Made by a program: the position numbers and the translations under genes. This document shows positions 45,817 through 58,125 of a stretch of 64,000 nucleotides of DNA, piece after piece (position 1 is the stretch's first letter; each line of letters opens with the position of its first letter). The notes below the pieces were generated by a model. The model was given only the letters and a program-made list of their open reading frames with translations, made no database searches and was not told the origin of the DNA. Source of the stretch: Gongronella butleri (taxonomy: Eukaryota; Mucoromycota; Mucoromycetes; Mucorales; Cunninghamellaceae); NCBI GenBank assembly GCA_025201375.1, contig JAIWZP010000007.1, forward strand, positions 868,001 through 932,000, written 5' to 3'.

Positions 45817-48578
45817 CACATGCACCTAATGTAAATTTGCAATTGATGGTGCATTTGATGCATAGCGATTGGGACCACCTGTGGAACAAATTTGAAAGCT
45901 TTTAAGTAGTAAAAACGCGGTTAAATCGCGCTTTGTAAAAAAGGGACTCCTGAGAATGGCATTTAAGCAGGGCGAGTTTGGAGATCTACAATTTTTTGAC
46001 ACGGTCGTGTTCTCTAGGATTAACGCACGTGAATCCACTCAGTTTCGTCCTGGGTGTGCGTCACACTGGCAAGCAATCGCTGGCATTCGCTATTTTCTCG
46101 GAATATCAAGTTTTCTTAGCAATCCCTGTATCGGTCAGCCTCGAAACGTGGTCGGCTGTGCTCAACATTTCTCTCAAACACTGCCCAAAATTTGAGCACC
46201 ATCGAATCAAGGAATCAAGAATTACACGCAAAAACATGAATCTATTCAAAAATGCAAAAATATCAGGATTGAGTTGATAGATCCACGAGATTCTTTTGGC
46301 ACTATTTGTACCTGACTATGACCGACCGGTGGACGCCAGTTTCAAGTCATTGAAGGCATTCATACAAAAGTTAGCCTTGAACTGTCATATTTTATACTTT
46401 TGCCATTTTCTCACAAACTAGCTTATTAAAGCGCGTCAAAACAAGCGTCAATCTGTTGACACACATGCACTGCATCTCTGTGATAAGTTTCACGGACAGA
46501 TGGCGGTTATTTCACGAGCCATAAGCGATCTAACAAAATGCGCCTTTTTTCAATTTTCTCAAGATTGGCAAGGTAGATTTTTAAACCAAATGGAATCTGA
46601 ATTCACCTATACCTGATGATACACTGTGCAAAGTTTCAAGCGATTTAAAAATGAAAAATGACGATTTTTGCTTTTTGCAGATTTTGTCCAACTTTTATAA
46701 TACAATTGCGAAACTGATTAATGGAGGCCAAAGAAGACGTGATTGCGCGTCTTTTCGTTCAAAGCAGAATTGCTCTAGTGCCGTTATTTAATGTTTTACA
46801 CGCGTTTGAAAAATCGGCATGTCGCCAAACAAAGGCAAGTTATTCATCGACTCTGAAATTCAAACCAGATGTGAATCCGTTGATACATAGCTTCGCGTTC
46901 AAATTTTGCGGGATTTGGTCCAGTGGATGGCGAGAAAATTGAGATTTGGATTTTGCTGTGTTTATATCAATTGGTTGCCAGGTGCGGGCGCTACAAGGAC
47001 AAAACCAACTTGCTTAGACAGCCAATAAAACGGCGCGTGTTTTCAACAAAAAAGGAATCAACATTATTAGACAGATTCGCAAGTATTTCTCGTTTTTTTT
47101 TTTTCTCACAGGCGAATTAATTAGCGCGTCATGAGTAGGCCTGTGCCCAGCCAATTTTAATTGAAATTGAATGAATCTCAAAGCAGTGGTATATGAAGTG
47201 GTCGTCGCTTCACTCTAAAGGTTATAAATTGGATTGCTGGCGGACCGATGTCTAGAGCACTAATCGATTGGCCCTTAAGAAAATGCAGTAAACACAAAAA
47301 AACGAGAAATACTTGCGAATCTGTCTAATAATGTTGATTCCTTTTTTGTTGAAAACACGCGCCGTTTTATTGGCTGTCTAAGCAAGTTGGTTTTGTCCTT
47401 GTAGCGCCCGCACCTGGCAACCAATTGATATAAACACAGCAAAATCCAAATCTCAATTTTCTCGCCATCCACTGGACCAAATCCCGCAAAATTTGAACGC
47501 GAAGCTATGTATCAACGGATTCACATCTGGTTTGAATTTCAGAGTCGATGAATAACTTGCCTTTGTTTGGCGACATGCCGATTTTTCAAACGCGTGTAAA
47601 ACATTAAATAACGGCACTAGAGCAATTCTGCTTTGAACGAAAAGACGCGCAATCACGTCTTCTTTGGCCTCCATTAATCAGTTTCGCAATTGTATTATAA
47701 AAGTTGGACAAAATCTGCAAAAAGCAAAAATCGTCATTTTTCATTTTTAAATCGCTTGAAACTTTGCACAGTGTATCATCAGGTATAGGTGAATTCAGAT
47801 TCCATTTGGTTTAAAAATCTACCTTGCCAATCTTGAGAAAATTGAAAAAAGGCGCATTTTGTTAGATCGCTTATGGCTCGTGAAATAACCGCCATCTGTC
47901 CGTGAAACTTATCACAGAGATGCAGTGCATGTGTGTCAACAGATTGACGCTTGTTTTGACGCGCTTTAATAAGCTAGTTTGTGAGAAAATGGCAAAAGTA
48001 TAAAATATGACAGTTCAAGGCTAACTTTTGTATGAATGCCTTCAATGACTTGAAACTGGCGTCCACCGGTCGGTCATAGTCAGGTACAAATAGTGCCAAA
48101 AGAATCTCGTGGATCTATCAACTCAATCCTGATATTTTTGCATTTTTGAATAGATTCATGTTTTTGCGTGTAATTCTTGATTCCTTGATTCGATGGTGCT
48201 CAAATTTTGGGCAGTGTTTGAGAGAAATGTTGAGCACAGCCGACCACGTTTCGAGGCTGACCGATACAGGGATTGCTAAGAAAACTTGATATTCCGAGAA
48301 AATAGCGAATGCCAGCGATTGCTTGCCAGTGTGACGCACACCCAGGACGAAACTGAGTGGATTCACGTGCGTTAATCCTAGAGAACACGACCGTGTCAAA
48401 AAATTGTAGATCTCCAAACTCGCCCTGCTTAAATGCCATTCTCAGGAGTCCCTTTTTTACAAAGCGCGATTTAACCGCGTTTTTACTACTTAAAAGCTTT
48501 CAAATTTGTTCCACAGGTGGTCCCAATCGCTATGCATCAAACGCACCATCAATTGCAAATTTACATTAGGTGTATGTG
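45817..48578. repeat. 2.76-kb palindrome with 1.28-kb arms
   Basis: The arms 45817-47098 and 47296-48578 are reverse complements. Position x in the left arm pairs with 94395 minus x at every checkpoint I tested, so there are no gaps over about 1.28 kb. The only mismatch I saw is near the outer end (45822). The spacer is about 197 bp. The open frames in the arms are mirror copies with no known domain. The outer part of each arm carries the repeat family A core (ACCACCTGTGG and CGCGGTTAAATCGCGC). It is either a foldback element of family A or a recent inverted duplication kept alike by gene conversion. Confidence 0.85.
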
Positions 48579-49046
48579 AATTCACAGCAAAAAGTGGTTA
48601 TTTTGGTCTAACGACCTTATTGCTGAACATTGGGAGGTTCTTGGCGCGCGGATTTATGCGTCAAAATGAAGCATTAGTTGTGCCGTATTCTGTTACGTTG
48701 CATTTGGGATTCTTCTCGAAAAGAATTGCTGCACAATGGCAAAAGGAGCAATTCTGTTGAGCCTTTCTTGATTTGCTTTTCCATGGAGACATCGGAGCAC
48801 CCTTCCGCAAGCATCAAAATCACCCGCAATGATGAGCTCTAGCCTGCTGGTGTGACATGGGGATAATGAACAATGAACAAAAACGAACGATTCTCAATTT
48901 TGCACTGTTTAGGCGCCTTTTTCTTTGAAAATAATGGATATCATGATGCGAGGAGAAGTTTATGGGTCTGTACAGAGAAGCGGGTGATGGCCACGAGGCA
49001 ACAGGGAATAAAAGAATGAAGGAAAAGGAGAAATGGCAAAGAGAAA
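48579..49046. other. NUF2 downstream region
   Basis: No supported gene. It contains the NUF2 3' region on the minus strand. Confidence 0.35.
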
Positions 49047-50893
49047 CTACATGGGGAGGCGGGGAACAGTGAAAGCGCGCTCTGCTGCGAGCATGGCGCG
49101 CTTGATGAGGTCATTGATGCGATTGACGTCCTTTTCCAGATCGTGCTTGAGTGTGTCGATGCTCCGCTGCAGCTTGTTGACGACTTCTTTGGATTTGTTT
49201 AGCTCGAGACGATTGGCGGCAGCAGCAGCGTTGGCCTGCTCAAGCTCTTCTTGTTTTTGATCGAGATGGATGCCAAGTGTCTCTTTTTTTAGGCGCAGCT
49301 GTGCGCTGATCTTCTGAGTCTTGCTCTCAGTGTGCGCAATTTGGCGTCGGAGAGCCTAAAAAGCAGAAATGACGCGTCAGACACGTTCCATTGTTGGACT
49401 TTTTTTTTCTCTCATTGTCCATACATTGATGCGCGACTCTGCCTCCTTTATCTTTGTGGCACCGTCTTCAATCTTGGTATCTAACTCCTCAATGCTCGTT
49501 TGTTGCTGCTCGACGGAGACCATTGTCTGCACAAGGACCTGTGCCGATTTGATGCATGTGACAAGAAGGCGGTCGATCTCATTGAGCTTGGCAGCGGTGC
49601 GGTCGGCAAGCTTGTTCGTCTCCACGAGCTTGTCAACGGCGTCCTGGCGGTTCCGAATCAGTTGTTTCAGCTCGAGCATTCGCTAAAAAAAAAAAAAAAA
49701 AAAAACAAGAAATAAAAGAAAATAATATGAATGGGCAAGAAATTGCAGCGCGTCGCGTGATTTCTTACGGCTTGGACTTGATCATGATCGTAGTTGACGC
49801 GCGTGTTGAGCAGTTTGACTTCATCCATCAGGGCAGTGACATTGCGATGGATTTCCGCCTTGAAAAAAAGGGCAAAATAAGCATCCATGCACGTTTTCTC
49901 AATTTTTGGCGCGTATTTACGCGCGCATTCGACTTACCAATTGGCTGTGCATGGCCTTGCGCTCTGATTTCTTCTCCTTGGACTGAAAATGGTACGTTTC
50001 TGCCGATGCGCGCAGACGATCCAAATGGACGAGCTCGTTTTCGCACCATTGTTCAAGCTTTCGAACCTCGGACTCCTGATCTTTGATCATTTGCCTGCAA
50101 TGGCACAAAAAAAAAATTGAGCCATTGGCTGTTTCCCCCCCCCCTGCGACGCCTTTAAATCACTTACTCATGCTTGGCAATCTCCGCTTGGGCGCTTTGC
50201 GCGTCCATCGTCACTTTTTGCGCCTCCAGCACATACTCCTCCTGCAAAAATAAAGAATGTGTCAGCCACTGACGAGGATGGGATGATCTGTCAACATACA
50301 GCCTCCTTTGCAAAGGGCTCAAACTCCTTCCACCTCTCTTCACTATAGCAAACATAGTGTGTGATCTTATTGAGGATCTCGAGCAAGCGCGCAGACGTGG
50401 GCGCGGACACATCCTGTAGCTGAAAATCATTGTATCCGATCAAACGCGTCAGAATTTGCCTAAAAAAAAGCAAAAAAAAATGTGTTAGCGTTGCGCCGCG
50501 AGGCAAGAGAGGGGAATTGGCTTGCATTTGAAGGTGGATGCTCATCATGTAGGCGAAATCATTGCCCAATTCCTATAAAAATGCGGTGTGAGAAAGTCTG
50601 ACAGAGTTGACAAGGCCGTCAAATCTTACCGGGTGGCCAGACCATGCGGTGTGCAAATAACCATCTGGGCGCTTTATTTTGTTGGCGAGCCATGGAGCCA
50701 GCAGATCCAACAGAGCCTCGTACATGAGCAAAACGCGGTTGCTTGTTGGGTGCTCCAAGTCGTGCATGGTCGCTTTGATCGTCATGTTGTGTAAACACTT
50801 GAGAATATGTGACGCTCTGGGCGCAGGCACCGTGTATTGCGTGCCTTGGTCGTCCAATTGCGTCGTGACCTGCTGGAACTCGGACGGCAGCAT
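49047..50893 (-). CDS. NUF2: Kinetochore protein Nuf2 (Ndc80 complex)
   Basis: Predicted exons in coding order 50893-50630, 50572-50526, 50459-50300, 50241-50168, 50094-49938, 49858-49769, 49682-49425 and 49355-49047 give 452 residues, as expected for Nuf2 (about 450-465). The N-terminus is a calponin-homology-type head with YTVPAPRASHILKCLHNM and HDLEHPTSNRVLLMYEALLDLL. It is followed by LLEILNKITHYVCYSEERW. The rest is long coiled coil. With Ndc80, Nuf2 binds microtubules at kinetochores. The second intron begins GCAAGC instead of GT; no GT occurs in that stretch, and the GC-AG splice joins HLQM to QILTRLIG in frame. The start may be one or more codons upstream if there is a 5' exon. Confidence 0.88.
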
Positions 50894-51259
50894 ATTCAAG
50901 TAAGAGGGAAAAAAAAGAGGGGAAGAAGAAAAAAGAAAAAGAAAGGCAAGCGCGAAGCGCGACCTGAAAAAAAAAAAAAGGAATTGAAGAGCTCCACACC
51001 GCTGATTGGCCGATTTCTACCCCACCAAAAGTGCCCGCAGCTCTTTTTACGAAACGTAGCATGCGATAGCCGTATGCCAAGCCCATTGGCGAAAGGAATG
51101 AAACCATGCTACCCATGAAAAAAAATAAAAGCAATCAAAAAAAAAAAAAAAGAGATAGAGTCGTATAGGGCATGCTTTATTGGCAAGGGACGTTATGGTA
51201 TCGTACGGCTGGAATGGGTGATGAAAAAAAAAGGAGGAATCTGCTTGGTCATCATGAAA
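50894..51259. other. NUF2 upstream region
   Basis: Probable NUF2 promoter, with A homopolymers near 50968-50980 and 51139-51151. No gene is recognised. Confidence 0.35.
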
Positions 51260-51898
51260 TCATGTAAAAAGGGCCAGAAAATCGGGTAGATGAATGGTGA
51301 GATTGTTTACAAAAAAGTAGCCGCAATTGGCAGAGGCGTGCCATGGCGAAGCAATGATGCGTCGTGGGGGTAAGCGGCATGAATCGGGGTCAATTGAGCA
51401 AGTGGCGTCGAGCGCAATGGTTGGCGTGCCGTTGGTGGTATTTGGGTGATGAATGGTCATTTCAAAAGTTGTCGAGGACGATTTTTTTGATGAAAGAAAA
51501 CGACAACGAATGTCCCAGAGCGACGCAATGCTCCTGTGGTGTGCAGGGCTGTGTCGGACGACCAGTTTCCCATGCGACACGTAATAGTCTTTAACTTCAA
51601 AAAAGGCGAGTGACCCGGGCTGCAAGCACACGACGCTACGCGCCAAATCGACGCGCTCATAATACAATGGCAATGCTGACTCATTGTGCTTGGTGAAAGG
51701 GGTGCGACAAGGCGCCGCTAGCTCGTGCACGTTGGTTGAGACAAGCTGCAAGAGTGGTGACCCGCCTGCTTGTCGGCCAAGCTTTTGTTGGATAGCGCGG
51801 TGCACCACGTCCTCGGGCAGCACCTCATACAGCACTGCGTACTGTGAAAGAGGCACGTGAATAAGGATCTCGTACACCAATTCCAGCGGCAACCTCAT
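51260..51898 (-). CDS. F-box-like hypothetical protein
   Basis: An intronless frame of 212 residues. The N-terminus MRLPLELVYEILIHVPLSQY resembles an F-box start (LPxELxxEIL). The rest (about 40-212) has no recognisable repeat or domain. It is divergent from RPA49 with 252 bp between starts. If the F-box is real, it would act in SCF-type ubiquitin ligation. The gene call rests on the open frame, composition and spacing. Confidence 0.55.
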   Translation of the reverse strand: MRLPLELVYEILIHVPLSQYAVLYEVLPEDVVHRAIQQKLGRQAGGSPLLQLVSTNVHELAAPCRTPFTKHNESALPLYYERVDLARSVVCLQPGSLAFFEVKDYYVSHGKLVVRHSPAHHRSIASLWDIRCRFLSSKKSSSTTFEMTIHHPNTTNGTPTIALDATCSIDPDSCRLPPRRIIASPWHASANCGYFFVNNLTIHLPDFLALFT

Positions 51899-52150
51899 TG
51901 ATACCACAAGAGAAGAGTGGGAGAGAAAAAGATAGAAAAGAAAAGAAAAAAGGTGTTTCGCACACGACCGCCCCCTTTTTATTACACCCTCGGTTTTGTC
52001 GGCATGGAGCCGGGCCAGGGCAATTGGAAACTCCGCTCAACAAAAAAAAACTCCAAGCCTTTTGCTCATCTGGAAAAAAAAATCTTTGTCCCGCTCTTTT
52101 TTTTAACCTTCTTTTCGCTTTTTTTTTTTTTTCTTTCTTGATCGATACCA

Positions 52151-53700
52151 ATGGGCAAAAGGAAACACGACGAGTCTGCGTCCACCGACAAGGAACAAAA
52201 ACTGACCAAGATCAAGCTTGCCAAGGTACCTGTTTCCACTGAGGCGCCTGTTTTGGGTAAGTATATAGTGAAAAAAATGACCAAAATTGCAAGTTTGATC
52301 TGATCGTCTCACTCTTTTTTTTTTTGCGTTTTGGTAGCCACGTTCCCCGGTATCACACCTGCACGCGATATTGCGTTCACGCCGTACAAGCGCAATTACG
52401 ATACCAGTGTGGAAAAGGCCAACGAGCGAGTTTTGGTCGCCGAGGCCGACAAGGTTGTGTTCCAAGGCGCCAACTTTGGTGCCCAAGGCCCTCGCAACCT
52501 CAATTGCACGTAAGGTTTCTTTTTGAGCCACCGCGGAGCCAAACAAACCGCGACTGACGACGCGCTTTTTTGACGTTTTTGACCTTTCTTCTTTTTTTTT
52601 TAAAAAAAAAGGTACTATGTTGGTGTGTACAGCAAGTCCAAGAACGAGGTGCAGGTGACGCCAGCACGCGTCGTGGCGATGCGCCGCCTCGTCAAGGCAG
52701 CGGACAGCGATCACAAGGCGGCTACCAAGACCAAGTTGGCGCAGCGCCAGGCGCTCGGTCTGTCGTTTGGTTCGCGTCGCGTCAAATCAGAATTGCGCAA
52801 CAACGAGCGCAATGCGGTGGATGTGGGCAAGATGGAGGAGCAGGTGGCCGAGGCTGTTGCGTCTGTGGAGCGCAGCGTGGCCAATTTGCCGTCTGCTGCG
52901 ACGCTTTCCAAGGAAATTGCAGCCAACATGCCGATTCCCAAGTATAATTTGGATGCGACGACCCTGGACGCCGCCTACGACCTCGACAGCATTGTCACGG
53001 CCGACGAGCTCAATGCCATTCCTATCAAGGACCTGTTCAAGGTCACTTCCATGGAAGAAATGCAACAATGGCTGCCCTTTGGCTACTCCAAGTTTGTCAA
53101 CAACAAGCTGTACCCGCTCATCACAGCCTCGGGCAAGAAGGATCGTCATCTCGCACGCCTCCTCGTCTATGTCTCGTACCTTATGGCCTATCGTAGCAAA
53201 GTGCGTCCACACGACCTCAATGACATGGAACGCCTCTCAAAGGCCCTCAAGTACCCCCCTGCCGTCCTTCTCGAAGGCCTCACCAACCGCTACACTGTCG
53301 ACAATGTGTAAGTGCAAGCAGAAAAAAAAAACAGTTGAAAAAAATGAAAAAAAAAAAATTGGGCAAATGGCTCATTTTTTGTCTTTTTTTTTTTTTTTTT
53401 TTTGTTGGGCATGACAGACGCACGCCTCAGATGGGCGACAAGATTCTCTGCTACATGATGGTGCTGTGCCTCATGTTGCAGGATTACAAGGCGTTCCCTG
53501 ATGTGCTTGGCAGCGATTTGTCGCTCAAGGCCAGCCATGTCACCAACATTTTGCGCAGCCTGGGCTGTCGCATCGAGCCCGCCGTTGCAGAGGATATTGT
53601 AAAGGCCGGTCTCGATCCCAAGAGCAAAGCCAAGCGCGCTGTGCTCGTTGTTCCGTTGAAATTCCCTGAGCAAAAGAAGAAGGCCGCCGCACGACGATAG
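52151..53700 (+). CDS. RPA49: RNA polymerase I subunit A49
   Basis: Predicted exons 52151-52256, 52338-52509, 52612-53307 and 53418-53700 give 418 residues, close to yeast A49 (415). The N-terminal dimerisation module that pairs with A34.5 includes ATFPGITPARDIAFTPYKR and LNCTYYVGVYSK. The linker and C-terminal tandem winged-helix region contain IPIKDLFKVTSMEEMQQWLPF, RLLVYVSYLMAYR and RIEPAVAEDI. A49 stimulates Pol I initiation and elongation in the nucleolus. The start MGKRKHDES is basic, as in other fungal A49 proteins. An AATAAA signal lies near 53847. Confidence 0.92.
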
Positions 53701-54034
53701 ATCTCGACCAATCCCCCCTCCTCTTCTTTCATTTCTTTCCCTTTTTTTCTCATGCACATCATCACAACCTTCCCATTGTATATTTTTTTCTACCTCACGG
53801 CATCCGTGTAATCAACACGTCCTTCATGACAATCAAAATCCAAAAAATAAAGCTCGTTTTGGCACAAAAAATCTGACCATCTGATTTGACTCTGGGTTGA
53901 AAGAGTCAAATTCACGTGCGATTTTCTGGGACTCATCATTTTGCTTTTTACTTTTTTTTTTTTTTCCTCTTGCTTTTTTTATTTTCTTTGTTCACTCCTT
54001 TTTTTCTTCGTTTTCGTGTTTTTTTTTTTTTCAT
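53701..54034. other. Intergenic region between RPA49 and the peroxin gene
   Basis: Contains the RPA49 3' end and a very T-rich leader (about 53950-54030) directly before the peroxin start. No gene is recognised. Confidence 0.4.
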
Positions 54035-55683
54035 ATGGCCAACGAGGTACAACCGAGCTTTGCGTCACCGTACAGCCTGTCGAGCCTTGAAAAGATCCCG
54101 GCACCTGTGCTGAAGCTGCTTGTGCAAATGGGCCCGCTGCTGCGCGGGCTGCGAGTGGCGACAGATATCCTACAGTGGACTCATTCGCGCCAGTCGTTGC
54201 TTGCGTTGCTGCTTTGGGTGAGTGTGTGCCTGTGGACGTGGGAATGCCTTGCGCTTGGCGTCCCTGCGGTGTTCTTGTTCAAATTGCAGCGCGATTGGCT
54301 GCGTGTTCGCATTTTACGCACGCGTCGCCAGCGTCTCGAGCAGCAGCGTATGCTAATGCGTGAAAAGATGCGGCGCGAGGGCAACGATGATGAGGACACG
54401 GACGAAGACGACACGGACGACCGATGGAATGCTCAGCGGCGGCAGCAGCAGCATGAGATGGAGCAAGAGGAGCTGATTGCGCGCAAAATCCAACCAAACG
54501 ACTACTTGTCGCTCGACGATACCCTGCAAGACATTACCCAGATCAACAATTACGTCGCCCGCATCCTCGCCTTGCATCGCTCATTATTGCCATGGATCGA
54601 TGGCTCGCGCCAGGACGTTCTCATTGCTGTTTTGGCCGCATTGCTCTATCTCGTGCCATTGTGGATCATCACCGTCTTTGTTCTCGGTGCAAATGGCGCA
54701 CTCGCCCTGATCGGAGCCGCCGCCATCCTTGCCGACTCGCCTTGGAGCAAGGTCATTGCTTGGGTATTTGTCAAAAACACCCTCGTCCGATACACCGCCA
54801 TTTCATTCTGGTCTTATGGTGTTGCCGTCATCTCAAGCTACTCGTACTTTCTCATGCCATCCGAAACACACCCCGCCAATGCCAAATCACGCGTCAAATC
54901 TTGGTTTGGCCTCATCCGCCGCCGCGCAAAGGACGAACGCCACAACGCCCTCCAATCTCTCCGCGCAACAGACATCCCGCACGTGCGCAGCGAGATGCTG
55001 TTCCAATTCGAGATCTTTGAGAACCAGGTATATTTAAAAAAAAAATAGAAAAAAATGAGAAGAAAGAAAAAAAATGAGAAACATGAAAAAAAAAAATCGA
55101 AATAAAGATGGGCACGACGGGTTGCTCACCATCCACCCCCCTTGCTGCTTTTCACTTTAGCGCTGGTGGCTCGGTGCCAATTGGACGACCAACATGCTCA
55201 GCACGGAACGTGCTCCTTGGTAAGAAAAATAGCATGAAAAAAAAGACGCGTCGCGTCGCAGTCGCTTACTTTTTTTTTATTCTCTCCAGGACGGACAATC
55301 ATCTGACACCCATCTCATCCAAGGCGCAATTTGTGTTGCCCGAGCCCGCTAGCGAGTCGGGTCCAGACGGCCAAGTGACCATCAAGACGTGGACGTGGGC
55401 TGATGGCGACTGGTGGGTCGACATGACCGGTGAGTTGGACGCACGCGTCGACCTGAATGGCTGGGAATACAGCAACAATGCTTGGCAAAACCCCAGTGGC
55501 GTCCCCGGCATGCAGACATTCACACGTCGACGACGCTGGTGCAGACGCGCCAGACTTGTGCAAAAACATCAAAAGGACACCAAGACAGCGACCTCCCCCT
55601 CGTCCTCGCCTGCTTCAACCACGACCTCCAATGCCAATGGCAAACAGCAAGACGCCAATTTACCCATTCGCAAGCGCAAGTAA
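54035..55683 (+). CDS. PEX23/PEX30-family membrane protein with dysferlin domain
   Basis: Predicted exons 54035-55027, 55161-55219 and 55290-55683 give 481 residues. Fungal proteins of this family sit in ER regions that form peroxisomes and lipid droplets and control peroxisome number. Hydrophobic stretches at about 52-82 and about 202-245 are likely membrane hairpins. An acidic and Gln-rich cytosolic region lies between them. The C-terminal dysferlin (DysF) domain is seen in MLFQFEIFENQRWW, APWTD, WTWADGDWWVD and GWEYSNNAWQNPSG. A basic tail follows. The last exon ends in Ser/Thr/Asn-rich sequence. The start follows a T-rich leader. Confidence 0.85.
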
Positions 55684-56361
55684 AAGAAGAAAAAAAAAAG
55701 CAAAATTGCCTGCATCATCCCCTCTCTCTCTTTCGTTCCCACTTCAATGAATAAAACAAATAGCAAGCTGGATGAGCTGCGCTCGTCGGACGCACTACAA
55801 CATGGGCCAATCTATGGGAAATCGCACGATGGGGCTGGATCCAGAGGAGGGGAAAATGGCTGCACACGACGCGTGCATGCTGCACAATAGAAACATCTCT
55901 TGTGTTGCCCAAATACAGACACAACCCCGCTTTTTATCATCATGTCTCCAGTGCCTCCCACACGATTTTCATCGTTGCGCCTGATTAAACAAATATGTTT
56001 GGATTTTTTTTAATTTTTATTGATCAAACAAAGGGGAATACTGGTTATTCATTGAGCAGCCATGGCGCAATCACGAATCATGGGCAAAATTAGGGGTGGA
56101 AGGTGGTGGGTAAAAAAAAAAAGTTATGCAAATGAAGGTTTTGGGATTGGAGAACGGGGCGGGATGCAAGAAACAAATAAACCAAGGTTGGAACACGAAA
56201 TAAAAAAAGGGGGAATCAAAGAGGCGGGGTGGGGGGTCAGGGGCCATGCGTGGGAAATGCATTTCCATTTCCACGCAGTGCGCCTTGGAAACTGGGAGAA
56301 AAAAATCGTGGCGGGAGGCCAATTGGGCGGGTGGGAGATGTCCCATTATTTTTTTTTTTTT
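55684..56361. other. Intergenic DNA between convergent genes
   Basis: Contains the two 3' ends, with an AATAAA signal near 55750 for the peroxin gene. No other feature is supported. Confidence 0.4.
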
Positions 56362-56865
56362 TCACGAGATCACGCGGTCCAATTCATCGTCGTCGGCCAC
56401 CAGTTCCACGAGTGTCGACATCAAGTTGGCAATGTCGGCGTCGGAGCGCAGCCAGCAGAATGCTCGCACGCGCTTCAATCGCTCGAGTGCAGGGTGCTCG
56501 GCCATGGCGGTGGCAGTCGGCGTTGACGAAGTCGTCGATGGCTCCGGATTCTTGCACCTGTCGCCTTTTGTGCGCTTGTCAAGGACAACTTCTTCTTTGG
56601 CTTCGACAAGAAGTCGTTGCAGGTGGATGGGCAGCGCGTACACGTCATCCGAAAAGGCCGTCTCAGCAAGGTATGCCTCCATGTCGGGCGTCACAAGCAG
56701 ATTCAGCATATACGTGTACTGGAATTGAACGAGAAACCCGTCGTCCGCCACTTGCAGCCGGTCCACGTCGTCGTACGCGGGCTCGTACCAAATATCACTG
56801 TAAGTGCGCGCCAAGCTCGGGGTATCAAAGGCATTCTTGTTGTCCATTGGTATGAGAAGACTCAT
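56362..56865 (-). CDS. Hypothetical acidic protein
   Basis: An intronless frame of 167 residues with clean start and stop and a T-rich leader like its neighbours. It is acidic, with the segments YSDIWYEPAYDDVDRLQ, FLVQFQYTYMLNLLVTPDM and a C-terminal helix NLMSTLVELVADDDELDRV. I do not recognise the family. The composition and the promoter-like flank make it a likely gene. It is convergent with the peroxin gene. Confidence 0.55.
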   Translation of the reverse strand: MSLLIPMDNKNAFDTPSLARTYSDIWYEPAYDDVDRLQVADDGFLVQFQYTYMLNLLVTPDMEAYLAETAFSDDVYALPIHLQRLLVEAKEEVVLDKRTKGDRCKNPEPSTTSSTPTATAMAEHPALERLKRVRAFCWLRSDADIANLMSTLVELVADDDELDRVIS

Positions 56866-58040
56866 TGTTCACAAGCAAGTGGGAGAAAAAAAAAATGGGA
56901 AAAAACGAAAAAAAAAAAAAAAAAAAAAAAAAGAAGAGGAACGCTTGGGCGTCGCCTGATATATTTTTTTTCGCAGCCCGCCGTGCCATGATTGGAGTTT
57001 GGAATGAAAACTTTACAATGCCAATGCCTCGTGTCACCAGCCGCGCTGCGCCGGCCTTGCCGCTTGGATCCAGCCCAAAAAAAAAAACACACACGCCGCT
57101 ACCGCTTGCCGCAGGGGCCTAAACGACTTTGCCATCGACGTGGCAATAGCGTGCACAATGCCAAGAAAACATTGTATCTGTTGGGACCCGAGCCCCAGAG
57201 AATGCGAGCCGTCGCGGTGACCCGAGTCGCCGCGGGGGGCGCATTGCGCGAAACAAAATTGGGTGGAACGGTCATGATTTTACAGTATTTAAAAGAAAAA
57301 TAAAGGGGATCAAAAGTAAGAGAGAGGGTTTTGGAACAGATGGATGAGATAAGGAAAAAGGGAAAGGGAAGGCACAAAGTGCCAGCCCTTTTACCGTATA
57401 TCTATGGAATTAAGGGGAAATAAAGGTCACTAAAGCACGTTCTTGGGCACACTCGTGTGAGATGGAATCTTGTGGGTTTTGATGGAAGGATCTGGCGAGT
57501 AATAGGAGCACCTTGTCGATGGTGGTGGAAGATTCCAGTGCTTGATAGGGGGGTCTTGGACTCTCGTGGAATCTAGTGGAAAGTGGGGGAATAATACGGT
57601 ATTCGGGGAAGCGCGAGGAGAGCCCAATGGGGCGTGACGAGCGCGTAAGAAAAGAAAAAAAATAAAATAGGCGCGATTGGCCAATGACTGCTTCCATTTG
57701 GTCTGTGGGCATAACAATATCATATCATAGCGTAGTACAGTATCGAAACGGCTATTCGCAATTGTGATCGGCGTTCGAACAAGATTATATACACAAAATA
57801 TGTTTAGTTGTTTAAAACGCATCCAACTAATTCTTTACCGACCAAATAATCACATGACCGCGACTGAAATCTACCCATGGGTCTAAACCTCCGGTGTCCC
57901 GGTGGGAGAGCAGCGTTTAATGCAATTAAAATGGCTTTTTAAACAAAGATGTGCAATAAAATGAACGCTGATCTATCATACTAGGCACAGGCACCTACGG
58001 TAATTATGACCGACCTCCTGTTTTAAAATTTGTTTTAAAA
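56866..58040. other. Unassigned DNA left of the two-gene mobile element
   Basis: Contains an A23-type homopolymer (about 56909-56932) and no supported gene. The left end of the two-gene mobile element probably lies between about 57700 and 58040, but I could not identify terminal repeats. Confidence 0.35.
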
Positions 58041-58125
58041 TTACCCCTCAGTTATGGCAAGCATATATTCTTGCACCATGTTCCCATCATCGTTAAATTC
58101 GTTCATTGATACCGGTAGCCACTTA

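Noticed and set aside
45956..48439. Mirror-image small open frames in the palindrome arms
   Set aside because: Their identity follows from the inverted repeat and does not show selection on a protein. No domain is recognisable.
49033..49715. Plus-strand frames over the NUF2 coiled coil
   Set aside because: Low-complexity shadows of the coiled-coil exons. The minus-strand exons join in phase into a complete Nuf2.
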